A stretch of 64,000 nt of DNA from positions 1 to 64,000 of the forward strand of contig CAUJGJ010000266.1 in the NCBI GenBank assembly GCA_963170055.1, given 5' to 3'. Source of the DNA: Halisarca cf. caerulea. Taxonomy: Eukaryota; Porifera; Demospongiae; Chondrillida; Halisarcidae. The translations under genes were made by a program, and so were the position numbers. The stretch's first letter is position 1, and every line of letters begins with the position of its first letter. Below are positions 25,588 to 38,585 of this stretch, piece after piece. The notes under the pieces are model-generated. The model was not told where the DNA came from. It saw only the letters and a program-made list of their open reading frames with translations, and searched no databases.

Positions 25588-26529
25588 CCTTTCTGAAGTG
25601 CTGTGGGCGTATTTGTGTAGTGTTGGATATGCTGGTGTTAATACCAACATTTGGCACTAGCACCACGCACATTCCCAGTGGAAACACATGAAGTTTCTTA
25701 ACTACTGTGGGCGTATTTGTGTAGTGTTGGATATGCTGGTGCAAATACCAATATTTGGCACTAGCACCACGAACATTCCCAGTGGACACACATGACCTTT
25801 CTGAAGTTCTGTGGGCGTATTTGTGTAGTGTTGGATATGCTGGTGCTAATACCAATATTTGGCACTAGCACCACGCACATTCCCAGTGGACACACATGAA
25901 TTTTCTGAAGTGCTGTGGGCGTATTTGTGTAGTGTTGGATATGCTGGTGCTAATACCAATATTTAGCACTAGCACCACGCACATTCCCAGGGGACACACA
26001 TGACCTTTCTGAAGTGCTGTGGGCGTATATGTGTAGTGTTGGATATGCTGGTGCTAATACCAATATTTGGCACTTGCACCACGCACATTCCCAGTGGACA
26101 CACATGAAGTTTCTGAAGTGCTGTGGGCGTACTTGTGTAGTGTTTGATATGCTGGTGCTAATACCAATATTTGGCACTAGCACCACGCACATTCCCAGTG
26201 GACACACATGACCTTTCTGAAGTGCTGTGGGCGTATTTGTGTAGTGTTGGATATGCTGGTGTTAATACCAACATTTGGCACTAGCACCACGCACATTCCC
26301 AGTGGAAACACATGAAGTTTCTTAACTACTGTGGGCGTATTTGTGTAGTGTTGGATATGCTGGTTCAAATACCAATATTTGGCACTAGCACCACGAACAT
26401 TCCCAGTGGACACACATGACCTTTCTGAAGTGCTGTGGGCGTATTTGTGTAGTGTTGGATATGCTGGTGCTAATACCAATATTTGGCACTAGCACCACGC
26501 ACATTCCCAGTGGACACACATGAAGTTTC

Positions 26530-28270
26530 TGAAGTGCTGTGGGCGTATTTGTGTAGTGTTGGATATGCTGGTGCTAATACCAATATTTGGCACTAGCACC
26601 ACGCACATTCCCAGTGGACACACAAAGTTTTTGAAGTGCTGTGGGCGTATTTGTGTAGAGTTGGATATGCTGGTGCTAATACCAATATTTAGCACTAGCA
26701 CCACGCACATTCCAAGTAGACACACATGAAGTTTCTGAAGTGCTGGGGGCGTACTTGTGTAGTGTTTTATATGCTGGTGCTAATACCAATATTTGGAACT
26801 AGCACCACGCACATTCCCAGTGGACACACATGAAGTTTCTGAAGTGCTGTGGGCGTATTTGTGTAGTGTTGGATATGCTGGTGCTAATACCAATATTTGG
26901 CACTAGCACCACGCACATTCCCAGTGGAAACACATGAAGTTTCTTAACTACTATGGGCGTATTTGTGTAGTGTTGGATATGCTGGTGCTAATACCAATAT
27001 TTGGCACTAGCACCACGCACATTCCCAGTGGACACACATGAAGTTTCTGAAGTGCTGTGGGCGTATCTTTTGTAGTGTTGAATATGCTGGTGCTAATACC
27101 AATATTTGGCACTAGCACCACGCACATTCCCAGTGAACACACATGAAGTTTCTTAACTACTGTGGGCGTATTTGTGTAGTGTTGGATATGCTGGTGCTAA
27201 TACCAATATTTGGCACTAGCACCACGCACATTCCCAGTGGACACACATGAAGTTTCTTAACTACTGTGGGCGTATTTGTGTAATTTTGGATATACTGGTG
27301 CTAATACTAATATTTGGCACTAGAACCACGCACATTCCCAGTGGACACACATGAAGTTTCTGAAGTGTTGTGGGCGTATTTGTGTAGTGTTGGATATGCT
27401 GGTGCTAATACCAATATTTGGCACTAGCACCACGCACATTCCCAGTGGACACACAAAGTTTTTGAAGTGCTGTGGGCGTATTTGTGTAGAGTTGGATATG
27501 CTGGTGCTAATACCAATATTTAGCACTAGCACCACGCACATTCCAAGTAGACACACATGAAGTTTCTGAAGTGCTGTGGGCGTACATGTGTAGTGTTTTA
27601 TATGCTGGTGCTAATACCAATATTTGGAACTAGCACCACGCACATTCCCAGTAGACACACATGAAGTTTCTGAAGTGTTGTGGGCGTATTTGTGCAGTGT
27701 TGGATATGCTGGTGCTAATACCAATATTTGGCACTAGCACCACGCACATTCCCAGTGGAAACACATGAAGTTTCTTAACTACTATGGGCGTATTTGTGTA
27801 GTGTTGGATATGCTGGTGCTAATACCAATATTTGGCACTAGCACCACGCACATTCCCAGTGGACACACATGAAGTTTCTGAAGTGCTGTGGGCGTATCTT
27901 TTGTAGTGTTGAATATGCTGGTGCTAATACCAATATTTGGCACTAGCACCACGCACATTCCCAGTGGACACACATGAAGTTTCTTAACTACTGTGGGCGT
28001 ATTTGTGTAGTGTTGGATATGCTGGTGCTAATACCAATATTTGGCACTAGCACCACGCACATTCCCAGTGGACACACATGAAGTTTCTTAACTACTGTGG
28101 GCGTATTTGTGTAATTTTGGATATGCTGGTGCTAATACTAATATTTGGCACTAGAACCACGCACATTCCCAGTGGACACACATGAAGTTTCTGAAGTGTT
28201 GTGGGCGTATTTGTGTAGTGTTGGATATGCTGGTGCTAATACCAATATTTGGCACTAGCACCACGCACAT
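26530..28270 (+). repeat. 8-monomer (831-bp) tandem duplication
   Basis: Two units spaced 831 bp apart, eight monomers minus 1 bp. The odd length follows from two visible indels in each unit: a 2-bp loss at GGACACACAAAGTTTTTG (near 26,617 and 27,448) and a 1-bp gain at GTATCTTTTGTAG (near 27,064 and 27,895). The same duplication is present in the second large copy at about 47,015-48,755. Confidence 0.82.
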
Positions 28271-29223
28271 TCCCAGTGGAAACACATGAAGTTTCTTAAC
28301 TACTGTGGGCGTATTTGTGTAGTGTTGGATATGCTGGTGCTAATACCAATATTTGGCACTAGCACCACGCACATTCCCAGTGGACACACATGAAGTTTCT
28401 TAACTACTGTGGGCGTATTTGTGTAATGTTGGATATGCTGGTGCTAATACGAATATTTGGCACTAGCACCACGCACATTCCCGGTGGACACACATGAAGT
28501 TTCTGAAGTGCTGTGGGCGTATATGTGTAGTGTTGGATATGCTGGTGCAAATAACAATATTTAGCGCTAGCACCACGCACATTCCCAGTAGACACACATG
28601 AAGTTTCTGAAGTGCTGTGGGTATACTTGTGTAGTGTTTGATATGCTGGTGCTAATACCAATATGTGGCACTAGCACCACGCACATTCCCAGGGGACACA
28701 CATGAAGTTTCTGAAGTGCAGTGGGCGTATTTGTGTAGTGTTGGATATGCTGGTGCTAATACCAATATTTGGCACTAGCACCACGCACATTCCCAGTGGA
28801 CACACATGACCTTTCTGAAGTGCTGTGGGCGTATTTGTGTAGTGTTGGATATGGTGGTGCTAATACCAATATTTGGCACTAGCACCACGCACATTCCCAG
28901 TTGACACACATGAAGTTTCTGAAGTGCTGTGGGCGTATTTGTGTAGTGTTGGATATGCTGGTGCTAATACCAATATTTGGCACTAGCACCACGCACATTC
29001 CCAGTGGAAACACATGAAGTTTCTTAACTACTGTGGGCGTATTTGTGTACTGTTGGATATGCTGGTGCTAATACTAATATTTGGCACTAGCACCACGCAC
29101 ATTCCCAGTGGACACACATGAAGTTTCTGAAGTGCTGTATGCGTATTTGTGTAGTGTTGGATATGCTGGTGCTAATACCAATATTTGGCACTAGCACCAC
29201 GCACATTCCCAGTGGACACACAT

Positions 29224-29327
29224 GAAGTTTCTGAAGTGCTGTGGGCGTATTTGTGTAGTGTTGGATATGCTGGTGCTAATACCAATATTTGGCACTAGCA
29301 CCACGCACATTCCCAGTGGACACACAT
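29224..29327 (+). repeat. Consensus (type A) 104-bp monomer
   Basis: Reference copy used here for numbering. It starts GAAGTTTCTGAAGTGCTGTG and ends CCCAGTGGACACACAT. It has the common form of the dyad, with arms TGGTGCTAATACCAA and TTGGCACTAGCACCA around TAT, in which two A-C mismatches interrupt pairing. Flanking GGATATGC (left) and GCACATTCC (right) extend the symmetry imperfectly to about 50 bp. Confidence 0.9.
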
Positions 29328-29431
29328 GAAGTTTCTGAAGTGCTGTGGGCGTATTTGTGTAGTGTTGGATATGCTGGTGCTAATACCAATATTTAGCACT
29401 AGCACCACGCACATTTCTTGTAGACACACAT

Positions 29432-29847
29432 GAAATTTCATAAGTACTGTGGGCGTATTTGTGTAGTGTTGGATATGCTGGTGCTAATACCAATATTTTG
29501 CTCTAGCACCATGCACATTCCTAGTGGACACATATGAAGTTTTTTAAGTGCTGTGAGCATATTTGTGTAGTGTTGGATATGCTGGTGCTAGTGCCAATAT
29601 TTGGCACTAGCACCACGCACATTCCCAGTGGACACACATGAAGTTTCTGAAGTGCTGTGGGCTTATATGTGTAGTGTTGGATATGCTGGTGCTAAGACCA
29701 ATATTTAGCGCTAGCACCACGCACATTCCCAGTAGACACACATGAAGTTTCTGAAGTGCTGTGGGTATACTTGTGTAGTGGTTGATATGCTGGTGCTAAT
29801 ACCAATATGTGGCACTATCACCACGCACATTCCCAGTGGACACACAT
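29432..29847 (+). repeat. D-E-F-G tetramer cassette (416 bp)
   Basis: Four distinct monomer types in fixed order. D (29,432-29,535) has GAAATTTCATAAGTACTG and is preceded by CATTTCTTGTAGACAC. E (29,536-29,639) has GAAGTTTTTTAAG and GAGCATATTTG and carries the perfect palindrome. F (29,640-29,743) has GGGCTTATATG, CTAAGACC and TAGCGCTAGC. G (29,744-29,847) has GGGTATACTTG, GTGGTTGATATG and AATATGTGGC. The cassette recurs at 31,928-32,343, 32,656-33,071, 34,216-34,631, 36,608-37,023 and 49,918-50,333, and further right. It is absent left of 29 kb. Confidence 0.85.
29583..29615. repeat. 33-bp near-perfect palindrome in E monomers
   Basis: Arm TGGTGCTAGTGCCAA, centre TAT, arm TTGGCACTAGCACCA: fifteen of fifteen arm bases pair. 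Compared with the common monomer, two substitutions (A to G at each mismatched position of the left arm) restore full pairing. Further copies are at 30,311-30,343, 32,807-32,839, 33,535-33,567, 33,847-33,879, 34,367-34,399, 35,095-35,127, 36,759-36,791, 50,069-50,101, 53,293-53,325, 54,437-54,469, 57,349-57,381, 58,493-58,525, 59,013-59,045, 59,533-59,565, 60,157-60,189 and 61,717-61,749. Damaged forms are at 32,079, 50,797 and 63,797. It could be a protein-binding dyad or cruciform-prone site; function is unknown. Confidence 0.9.
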
Positions 29848-32800
29848 GAAGTTTCTGAAGTGCTGTGGGCGTATTTGTGTAGTGTTGGATATGTTGGTGC
29901 TAATACCAATATTTGGCACTAGCACCATGCACATTCCCAGTGGACACACATGACCTTTCTGAAGTGGTGTGGGCGTATTTGTGTAGTGTTGGATATGGTG
30001 GTGCTAATACCAATATTTGGCACTAGCACCACGCACATTCCCAGTGGACACACATGAAGTTTCTGAAGTGCTGTGGGTGTATTTGTGTAGTGTTGGATAT
30101 GCTGGTGCTAATACCAATATTTAGCACTAGCACCATGCGCATTTCTTGTAGACACACATGAAATTTCATAAGTACTGTGGGCGTATTCGTGTAGTGTTGG
30201 ATATGCTGGTGCTAATACCAATACTTGGCTCTAGCACCATGCACATTCCTAGTGGACACATATGAAGTTTTTTAAGTTCTGTGAGCATATTTGTGTAGTG
30301 TTGGATATGCTGGTGCTAGTGCCAATATTTGGCACTAGCACCACGCACATTCCCAGTGGACACACATGAAGTTTCTGAAGTGCTGTGGGCGTATATGTGT
30401 AGTGTTGGATATGCTGGTGCTAATACCAATATTTAGCGCTAGCACCACGCACATTCCCAGGGGACACACATGAAGTTTCTGAAGTGCTGTGGGCGTATTT
30501 GTGTAATGTTGGATATGCTGGTGCTAATACCAATATTTGGCACTAGCACCACGCACATTCCCAGTGGAAACACATGAAGTTTCTTAACTACTGTGGGCGT
30601 ATTTGTGTAGTGTTGGATATGCTGGTGCTAATACCAATATTTGGCACTAGCACCACGCACATTCCCAGTGGAAACACATGAAGTTTCTTAACTACTGTGG
30701 GCGTATTTGTGTAGTGTTGGATATGCTGGTGCTAATACCAATATTTGGCACTAGCACCACGCACATTCCCAGTGGACACACATGAAGTTTCTTAACTACT
30801 GTGGGCGTATTTGTGTAATGTTGGATATGCTGGTGCTAATACCAATATTTGGCACTAGCACCACGCACATTCCCAGTGGACACACATGACCTTTCTGAAG
30901 TGCTGTGGGCGTATTTGTGTAGTGTTGGATATGGTGGTGCTAATACCAATATTTGGCACTAGCACCACGCACATTCCCAGTGGACACACATGAAGTTTCT
31001 GAAGTGCTGTGGGCGTACTTGTGTAGTGTTGGATATGCTGGTGCTAATACCAATATTTGGCACTAGCACCACGCACATTCCCAGTGGAAACACATGAAGT
31101 TTCTTAACTACTGTGGGCGTATTTGTGTACTGTTGGATATGCTGGTGCTAATACTAATATTTGGCACTAGCACCACGCACATTCCCAGTGGACACACATG
31201 AAGTTTCTGAAGTGCTGTTGGCGTATTTGTGTAGTGTTGGATATGCTGGTGCTAATACCAATATTTGGCACTAGCACCACGCACATTCCCAGTGGACACA
31301 CATGAAGTTTCTGAAGATCTGTGGGCGTATTTGTGTAGTGTTGGATATGCTGGTGCTAATACCAATATTTAGCACTAGCTCCACGCACATTCCAAGTAGA
31401 CACACATGAAGTTTCTGAAGTGCTGTATACGTACTTGTGTAGTGTTTGTTATGCTGGTGCTAATACCAATATGTGGCACTAGAACCACGCACATTCCCAG
31501 TGGACACACATGAAGTTTCTGAAGTGCTGTGGGCGTATTTGTGTAGTGTTGGATATGCTGGTGCTAATACCAATATTTGGCACTAGCACCACGCACATTC
31601 CCAGTGGACACACATGAAGTTTCTTAACTACTTTGGGCGTATTTGTGTAGTGTTGGATATGCTGGTGATAATACCAATATTTGGCACTAGCACCACGCAC
31701 ATTCCCAGTGGACACACATGAAGTTTCTGAAGTGCTGTGGGCGTATTTGTGTAGTGTTGGATATGCTGGTGCTAATACCAATATTTGGCACTAGCACCAC
31801 GCACATTCCCAGTGGACACACATGAAGTTTCTGAAGTGCTGTGGGCGTATTTGTGTAGTGTTGGATATGCTGGTGCTAATACCAATATTTAGCACTAGCA
31901 CCACGCACATTTCTTGTAGACACACATGAAATTTCATAAGTACTGTGGGCGTATTTGTGTAGTGTTGGATATGCTGGTGCTAATACCAATATTTAGCTCT
32001 AGCACCATGCACATTCCTAGTGGACACATATGAAGTTTTTTAAGTGCTGTGAGCATATTTGTGTAGTGTTGGATATGCTGGTGCTAGTGCCAATATTTGG
32101 CACTAGCACACCGCACATTCCCAGTGGACACACATGAAGTTTCTGAAGTGCTGTGGGCTTATATGTGTAGTGTTGGATATGCTGGTGCTAAGACCAATAT
32201 TTAGCGCTAGCACCACGCACATTCCCAGTAGACACACATGAAGTTTCTGAAGTATTGTGGGTATACTTGTGTAGTGGTTGATATGCTGGTGCTAATACCA
32301 ATATGTGGCACTAGCACCACGCACATTCCCAGTGGACACACATGAAGTTTCTGAAGTGCTGTGGGCGTATTTGTGTAGTGTTGGATATGCTGGTGCTAAT
32401 ACCAATATTTGGCACTAGCACCACGTACATTCCCAGTGGACACACATGAAGTTTCTGAAGTGCTGTGGGCGTATTTGGGTAGTGTTGGATATGCTGGTGC
32501 TAATACCAATATTTGGCACTAGCACCACGCACATTCCCAGTGGACACACATGAAGTTTCTGAAGTGCTGTGGGCGTATTTGGGTAGTGTTGGATATGCTG
32601 GTGCTAATACCAATATTTAGCACTAGCACCACGCACATTTCTTGTAGACACACATGAAATTTCATAAGTACTGTGGGCGTATTTGTGTAGTGTTTGATAT
32701 GCTGGTGCTAATACCAATATTTAGCTCTAGCACCATGCACATTCCTAGTGGACACATATAAAGTTTTTTAAGTTCTGTGAGCATATTTGTGTAGTGTTGG

Positions 32801-33759
32801 ATATGCTGGTGCTAGTGCCAATATTTGGCACTAGCACCACGCACATTCCCAGTGGACACACATGAAGTTTCTGAAGTGCTGTGGGCTTATATGTGTAGTG
32901 TTGGATATGCTGGTGCTAAGACCAATATTTAGCGCTAGCACCACGCACATTCCCAGTAGACACACATGAAGTTTCTGAAGTGCTGTGGGTATACTTGTGT
33001 AGTGGTTGATATGCTGGTGCTAATACCAATATGTGGCACTAGCACCACGCACATTCCCAGTGGACACACATGAAGTTTCTGAAGTGCTGTGGGAGTATTT
33101 GTGTAGTGTTGGATATGCTGGTGCTAATACCAATATTTGGCACTAGCACCACGCACATTCCCAGTGGACACACATGACCTTTCTTAAGTGGTGTGGGCGT
33201 ATTTGTGTAGTGTTGGATATGGTGGTGCTAATACCAATATTTGGCACTAGCACCACGCACATTCCCAGTGGACACACATGAAGTTTCTGAAGTGCTGTGG
33301 GCGTATTTGTGTAGTGTTGGATATGCTGGTGCTAATACCAATATTTAGCACTAGCACCACGCACATTTCTTGTAGACACACATGAAATTTCATAAGTACT
33401 GTGGGCGTATTATTGTAGTGTTGGATATGCTGGTGCTAATACCAATATTTGGCTCTAGCACCATGCACATTCCTAGTGGACACATATGAAGTTTTTTAAG
33501 TTCTGTGAGCATATTTGTGTAGTGTTGGATATGCTGGTGCTAGTGCCAATATTTGGCACTAGCACCACGCACATTCCCAGTGGACACACATGAAGTTTCT
33601 GAAGTGCTGTGGGCGTATTTGTGTAGTGTTGGATATGCTGGTGCTAATACCAATATTTGGCACTAGCACCACGCACATTCCCAGTGGACACACATGAAGT
33701 TTCTGAAGTGCTGTGGGCGTATTTGGGTAGTGTTGGATATGCTGGTGCTAATACCAATA

Positions 33760-33863
33760 TTTAGCACTAGCACCATGCACATTCCTAGTGGACACATATG
33801 AAGTTTTTTAAGTTCTGTGAGCATATTTGTGTAGTGTTGGATATGCTGGTGCTAGTGCCAATA
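33760..33863 (+). repeat. One-monomer deletion, A tail fused to D tail
   Basis: The usual order is an A monomer ending CATTTCTTGTAG, then D, then E. Here an A monomer with ATATTTAGCACTAGC runs straight into ACCATGCACATTCCTAG, the D tail, and then E. A full D head and part of the A tail (104 bp in all) are missing. The deletion was in phase with the repeat. Confidence 0.7.
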
Positions 33864-36800
33864 TTTGGCACTAGCACCACGCACATTCCCAGTGGACACA
33901 CATGAAGTTTCTGAAGTGCTGTGGGCGTATTTGTGTAGTGTTGGATATGCTGGTGCTAATACCAATATTTGGCACTAGCACCACGCACATTCCCAGTGGA
34001 CACACATGAAGTTTCTGAAGTGCTGTGGGCGTATTTGTGTAGTGTTGGATATGCTGGTGCTAATACCAATATTTGGCACTAGCACCACGCACATTCCCAG
34101 TGGACACACATGAAGTTTCTGAAGTGCTGTGGGCGTATTTGGGTAGTGTTGGATATGCTGGTGCTAATACCAATATTTAGCACTAGCACCACGCACATTT
34201 CTTGTAGACACACATGAAATTTCATAAGTACTGTGGGCGTATTTGTGTAGTGTTGGATATGCTGGTGCTAATACCAATATTTTGCTCTAGCACCATGCAC
34301 ATTCCTAGTGGACACATATGAAGTTTTTTAAGTGCTGTGAGCATATTTGTGTAGTGTTGGATATGCTGGTGCTAGTGCCAATATTTGGCACTAGCACCAC
34401 GCACATTCCCAGTGGACACACATGAAGTTTCTGAAGTGCTGTGGGCTTATATGTGTAGTGTTGGATATGCTGGTGCTAAGACCAATATTTAGCGCTAGCA
34501 CCACGCACATTCCCAGTAGACACACATGAAGTTTCTGAAGTGCTGTGGGTATACTTGTGTAGTGGTTGATATGCTGGTGCTAATGCCAATATGTGGCACT
34601 ATCACCACGCACATTCCCAGTGGACACACATGAAGATTCTGAAGTGCTGTGGGCGTATTTGTGTAGTGTTGGATATGCTGGTGCTAATACCAATATTTGG
34701 CACTAGCACCACGCACATTCCCAGTGGACACACATGACCTTTCTGAAGTGGTGTGGGCGTATTTGTGTAGTGTTGGATATGGTGGTGCTAATACCAATAT
34801 TTGGCACTAGCACCACGCACATTCCCAGTGGACACACATGAAGTTTCTGAAGTGCTGTGGGCGTATTTGTGTAGTGTTGGATATGCTGGTGCTAATACCA
34901 ATATTTAGCACTAGCACCATGCACATTTCTTGTAGACACACATGAAATTTCATAAGTACTGTGGGCGTATTCGTGTAGTGTTGGATATGCTGGTGCTAAT
35001 ACCAATATTTGGCTCTAGCACCATGCACATTCCTAGTGGACACATATGAAGTTTTTTAAGTTCTGTGAGCATATTTGTGTAGTGTTGGATATGCTGGTGC
35101 TAGTGCCAATATTTGGCACTAGCACCACGCACATTCCCAGTGGACACATATGAAGTTTCTGAAGTGCTGTGGGCGTATATGTGTAGTGTTGGATATGCTG
35201 GTGCTAATACCAATATTTAGCGCTAGCACCACGCACATTCCCAGTAGACACACATGAAGTTTCTGAAGTGCTGTGGGCGTACTTGTGTAGTGTTTGATAT
35301 GCTGGTGCTAATACCAATATGTGGCACTAGCACCACGCACATTCCCAGGGGACACACATGAAGTTTCTGAAGTGCTGTGGGCGTATTTGTGTAATGTTGG
35401 ATATGCTGGTGTTAATACCAATATTTGGCACTAGCACCACGCACATTCCCAGTGGAAACACATGAAGTTTCTTAACTACTGTGGGCGTATTTGTGTAGTG
35501 TTGGATATGCTGGTGCTAATACCAATATTTGGCACTAGCACCACGCACATTCCCAGTGGAAACACATGAAGTTTCTTAACTACTGTGGGCGTATTTGTGT
35601 AGTGTTGGATATGCTGGTGCTAATACCTATATTTGGCACTAGCAGCACGCACATTCCCAGTGGACACACATGAAGTTTCTTAACTACTGTGGGCGTATTT
35701 GTGTAATGTTGGATATGCTGGTGCTAATACCAATATTTGGCACTAGCACCACGCACATTCCCAGTGGAAACACATGAAGTTTCTTAACTACTGTGGGCGT
35801 ATTTGTGTAGTGTTGGATATGCTGGTGCTAATACTAATATTTGGCACTAGCACCACGCACATTCCCAGTGGACACACATGAAGTTTCTGAAGTGCTGTTG
35901 GCGTATTTGTGTAGTGTTGGATATGCTGGTGCTAATACCAATATTTGGCACTAGCACCACGCACATTCCCAGTGGACACACATGAAGTTTCCTAAGATCT
36001 GTGGGCGTATTTGTGTAGTGTTGGATATGCTGGTGCTAATACCAATATTTAGCACTAGCTCCACGCACATTCAAGGTAGACACACATGAAGTTTCTGAAG
36101 TGCTGTATACGTACTTGTGTAGTGTTTGATATGCTGGTGCAAATACCAATATTTGGCACTAGCACCACGCACATTCCCAGTGGACACACATGAAGTTTCT
36201 GAAGTGCTGTGGGTGTATTTGTGTAGTGTTGGATATGCTGGTGCTAATACCAATATTTGGCACTAGCACCACGCACATTCCCAGTGGAAACACATGAAGT
36301 TTCTTAACTACTTTGGGCGTATTTGTGTAGTGTTGGATATGCTGGTGATAATACCAATATTTGGCACTAGCACCACGCACATTCCCAGTGGACACACATG
36401 AAGTTTCTGAAGTGCTGTGGGCGTATTTGTGTAGTGTTGGATATGCTGGTGCTAATACCAATATTTGGCACTAGCACCACGCACATTCCCAGTGGACACA
36501 CATGAAGTTTCTGAAGTGCTGTGGGCGTATTTGGGTAGTGTTGGATATGCTGGTGCTAATACCAATATTTAGCACTAGCACCACGCACATTTCTTGTAGA
36601 CACACATTAAATTTCATAAGTACTGTGGGCGTATTTGTGTAGTGTTGGATATGCTGGTGCTAATACCAATATTTTGCTCTAGCACCATGCACATTCCTAG
36701 TGGACACATATGAAGTTTTTTAAGTGCTGTGAGCATATTTGTGTAGTGTTGGATATGCTGGTGCTAGTGCCAATATTTGGCACTAGCACCACGCACATTC

Positions 36801-38585
36801 CCAGTAGACACACATGAAGTTTCTGAAGTGCTGTGGGCTTATATGTGTAGTGTTGGATATGCTGGTGCTAAGACCAATATTTAGCGCTAGCACCACGCAC
36901 ATTCCCAGTAGACACACATGAAGTTTCTGAAGTGCTGTGGGTATACTTGTGTAGTGGTTGATATGCTGGTGCTAATACCAATATGTGGCACTAGCACCAC
37001 GCACATTCCCAGTGGACACACATGAAGTTTCTGAAGTGCTGTGGGCGTATTTGTGTAGTGTTGGATATGCTGGTGCTAATACCAATATTTGGCACTAGCA
37101 CCACGCACATTCCCAGTGGACACACATGACCTTTCTGAAGTGGTGTGGGCGTATTTGTGTAGTGTTGGATATGCTGGTGCTAATACCAATATTTGGCACT
37201 AGCACCACGCACATTCCCAGTGGAAACACATGAAGTTTCTTAACTACTGTGGGCGTATTTGTGTAGTGTTTGATATGCTGGTGCTAATACCAATATTTGG
37301 CACTAGCACCACGCACATTCCCAGTGGAAACACATGAAGTTTCTTAACTACTGTGGGCGTATTTGTGTAGTGTTGGATATGCTGGTGCTAATACCTATAT
37401 TTGGCACTAGCACCAGGCACATTCCCAGTGGACACACATGAAGTTTCTTAACTACTGTGGGGGTATTTGTGTAATGTTGGATATGCTGATGCTAATACCA
37501 ATATTTGGCACTAGCACCACGCACATTCCCAGTGGACACACATGAAGTTTCTGAAGTGCTGTGGGCGTATTTGTGTAGTGTTGGATATGCTGGTGCTAAT
37601 ACCAATATTTGGCACTAGCACCACGCATATTCCCAGTGGACACACATGAAGTTTCTGAAGTGCTGTGGGCGTATTTGTGTAGTGTTGGATATGCTGGTGC
37701 TAAAACTAATATTTGGCACTAGCACCACGCACATTCCCAGTGGACACACATGAAGTTTCTGAAGTGCTGTGGGCGTATTTGTGTAGTGTTGGATATGCTG
37801 GTGCTAATACCAATATTTAGCACTAGCACCACGCACATTTCTTGTAGACACACATGAAATTTCATAAGTACTGTGGGCGTATTCGTGTAGTGTTGGATAT
37901 GCTGGTGCTATTACCAATATTTGGCACTAGTACCACGCACATTCCCAGTGGAAACACATGAAGTTTCTTAACTACTGTGGGCGTATTTGTGTAGTGTTGG
38001 ATATGCTGGTGCTAATACCTATATTTGGCACTAGCACCACGCACATTCCCAGTGGACACACATGAAGTTTCTTAACTACTGTGGGCGTATTTGTGTAATG
38101 TTGGATATGCTGGTGCTAATACCTATATTTGGTACAAGCACCACGCACATTCCCAGTGGACACACATGAAGTTTCTGAAGTGCTGTGGGCGTATTTGTGT
38201 AGTGTTGGATATGCTGGTGCTAATACCAATATTTGGCACTAGCACCACGCACATTCCCAGTGGACACACATGAAGTTTCTGAAGTGCTGTGGGCGTATTT
38301 ATGTAGTGTTGGATATGCTGGTGCTAATACTAATAATTGGCACTAGCACCACACACATTCCCAGTGGACACACATGAAGTTTCTGAAGTGCTGTGGGCGT
38401 ATTTGTGTAGTGTTGGATATGCTGGTGCTAATACCAATATTTAGCACTAGCACCACGCACATTTCTTGTAGACACACATGAAATTTCATAAGTATTGTGG
38501 GCGTATTCGTGTAGTGTTGGATATGCTGGTGCTATTACCAATATTTGGCTCTAGCACCATGCACATTCCTAGTGGACACATATGA
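33850..38585 (+). repeat. Large duplicated block, right part, copy 1
   Basis: Colinear with about 59,015-63,545. Spacing is 25,166 bp at the left, 25,062 bp from about 34.7 kb and 24,958 bp from about 36.7 kb. Each step is exactly 104 bp, one monomer lost in the right-hand copy. The match ends near 38,585, where this copy continues into an E monomer while the other enters the edge monomers at 63,546. Confidence 0.82.

Larger units (their letters stand above)
25400..33300 (+). repeat. Large duplicated block, copy 1 (constant 20,486-bp spacing)
   Basis: Colinear with about 45,900-53,790. Marker monomers at 26,489, 27,782, 28,404 and 31,479 recur at 46,975, 48,268, 48,890 and 51,965, each exactly 20,486 bp away. 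This means almost no indels over about 7.9 kb. The match ends near 33,300, where a GGGCGTATTTG monomer here faces GGGCTTATATG at 53,787. The block holds the 8-mer duplication and the first D-E-F-G cassettes. Confidence 0.85.

Noticed and set aside
29224..29327. CENP-B box, which would support a centromeric role
   Set aside because: No stretch of the consensus monomer on either strand fits the CENP-B core pattern; the only CpG contexts (GGGCGT, CACGCA) do not match.
29583..29615. Complete NFI binding site or intrinsic terminator
   Set aside because: The half-sites are arranged GCCAA then TTGGC, opposite to the NFI palindrome, and no T-run follows the dyad; the window is eukaryotic satellite with no gene to terminate.
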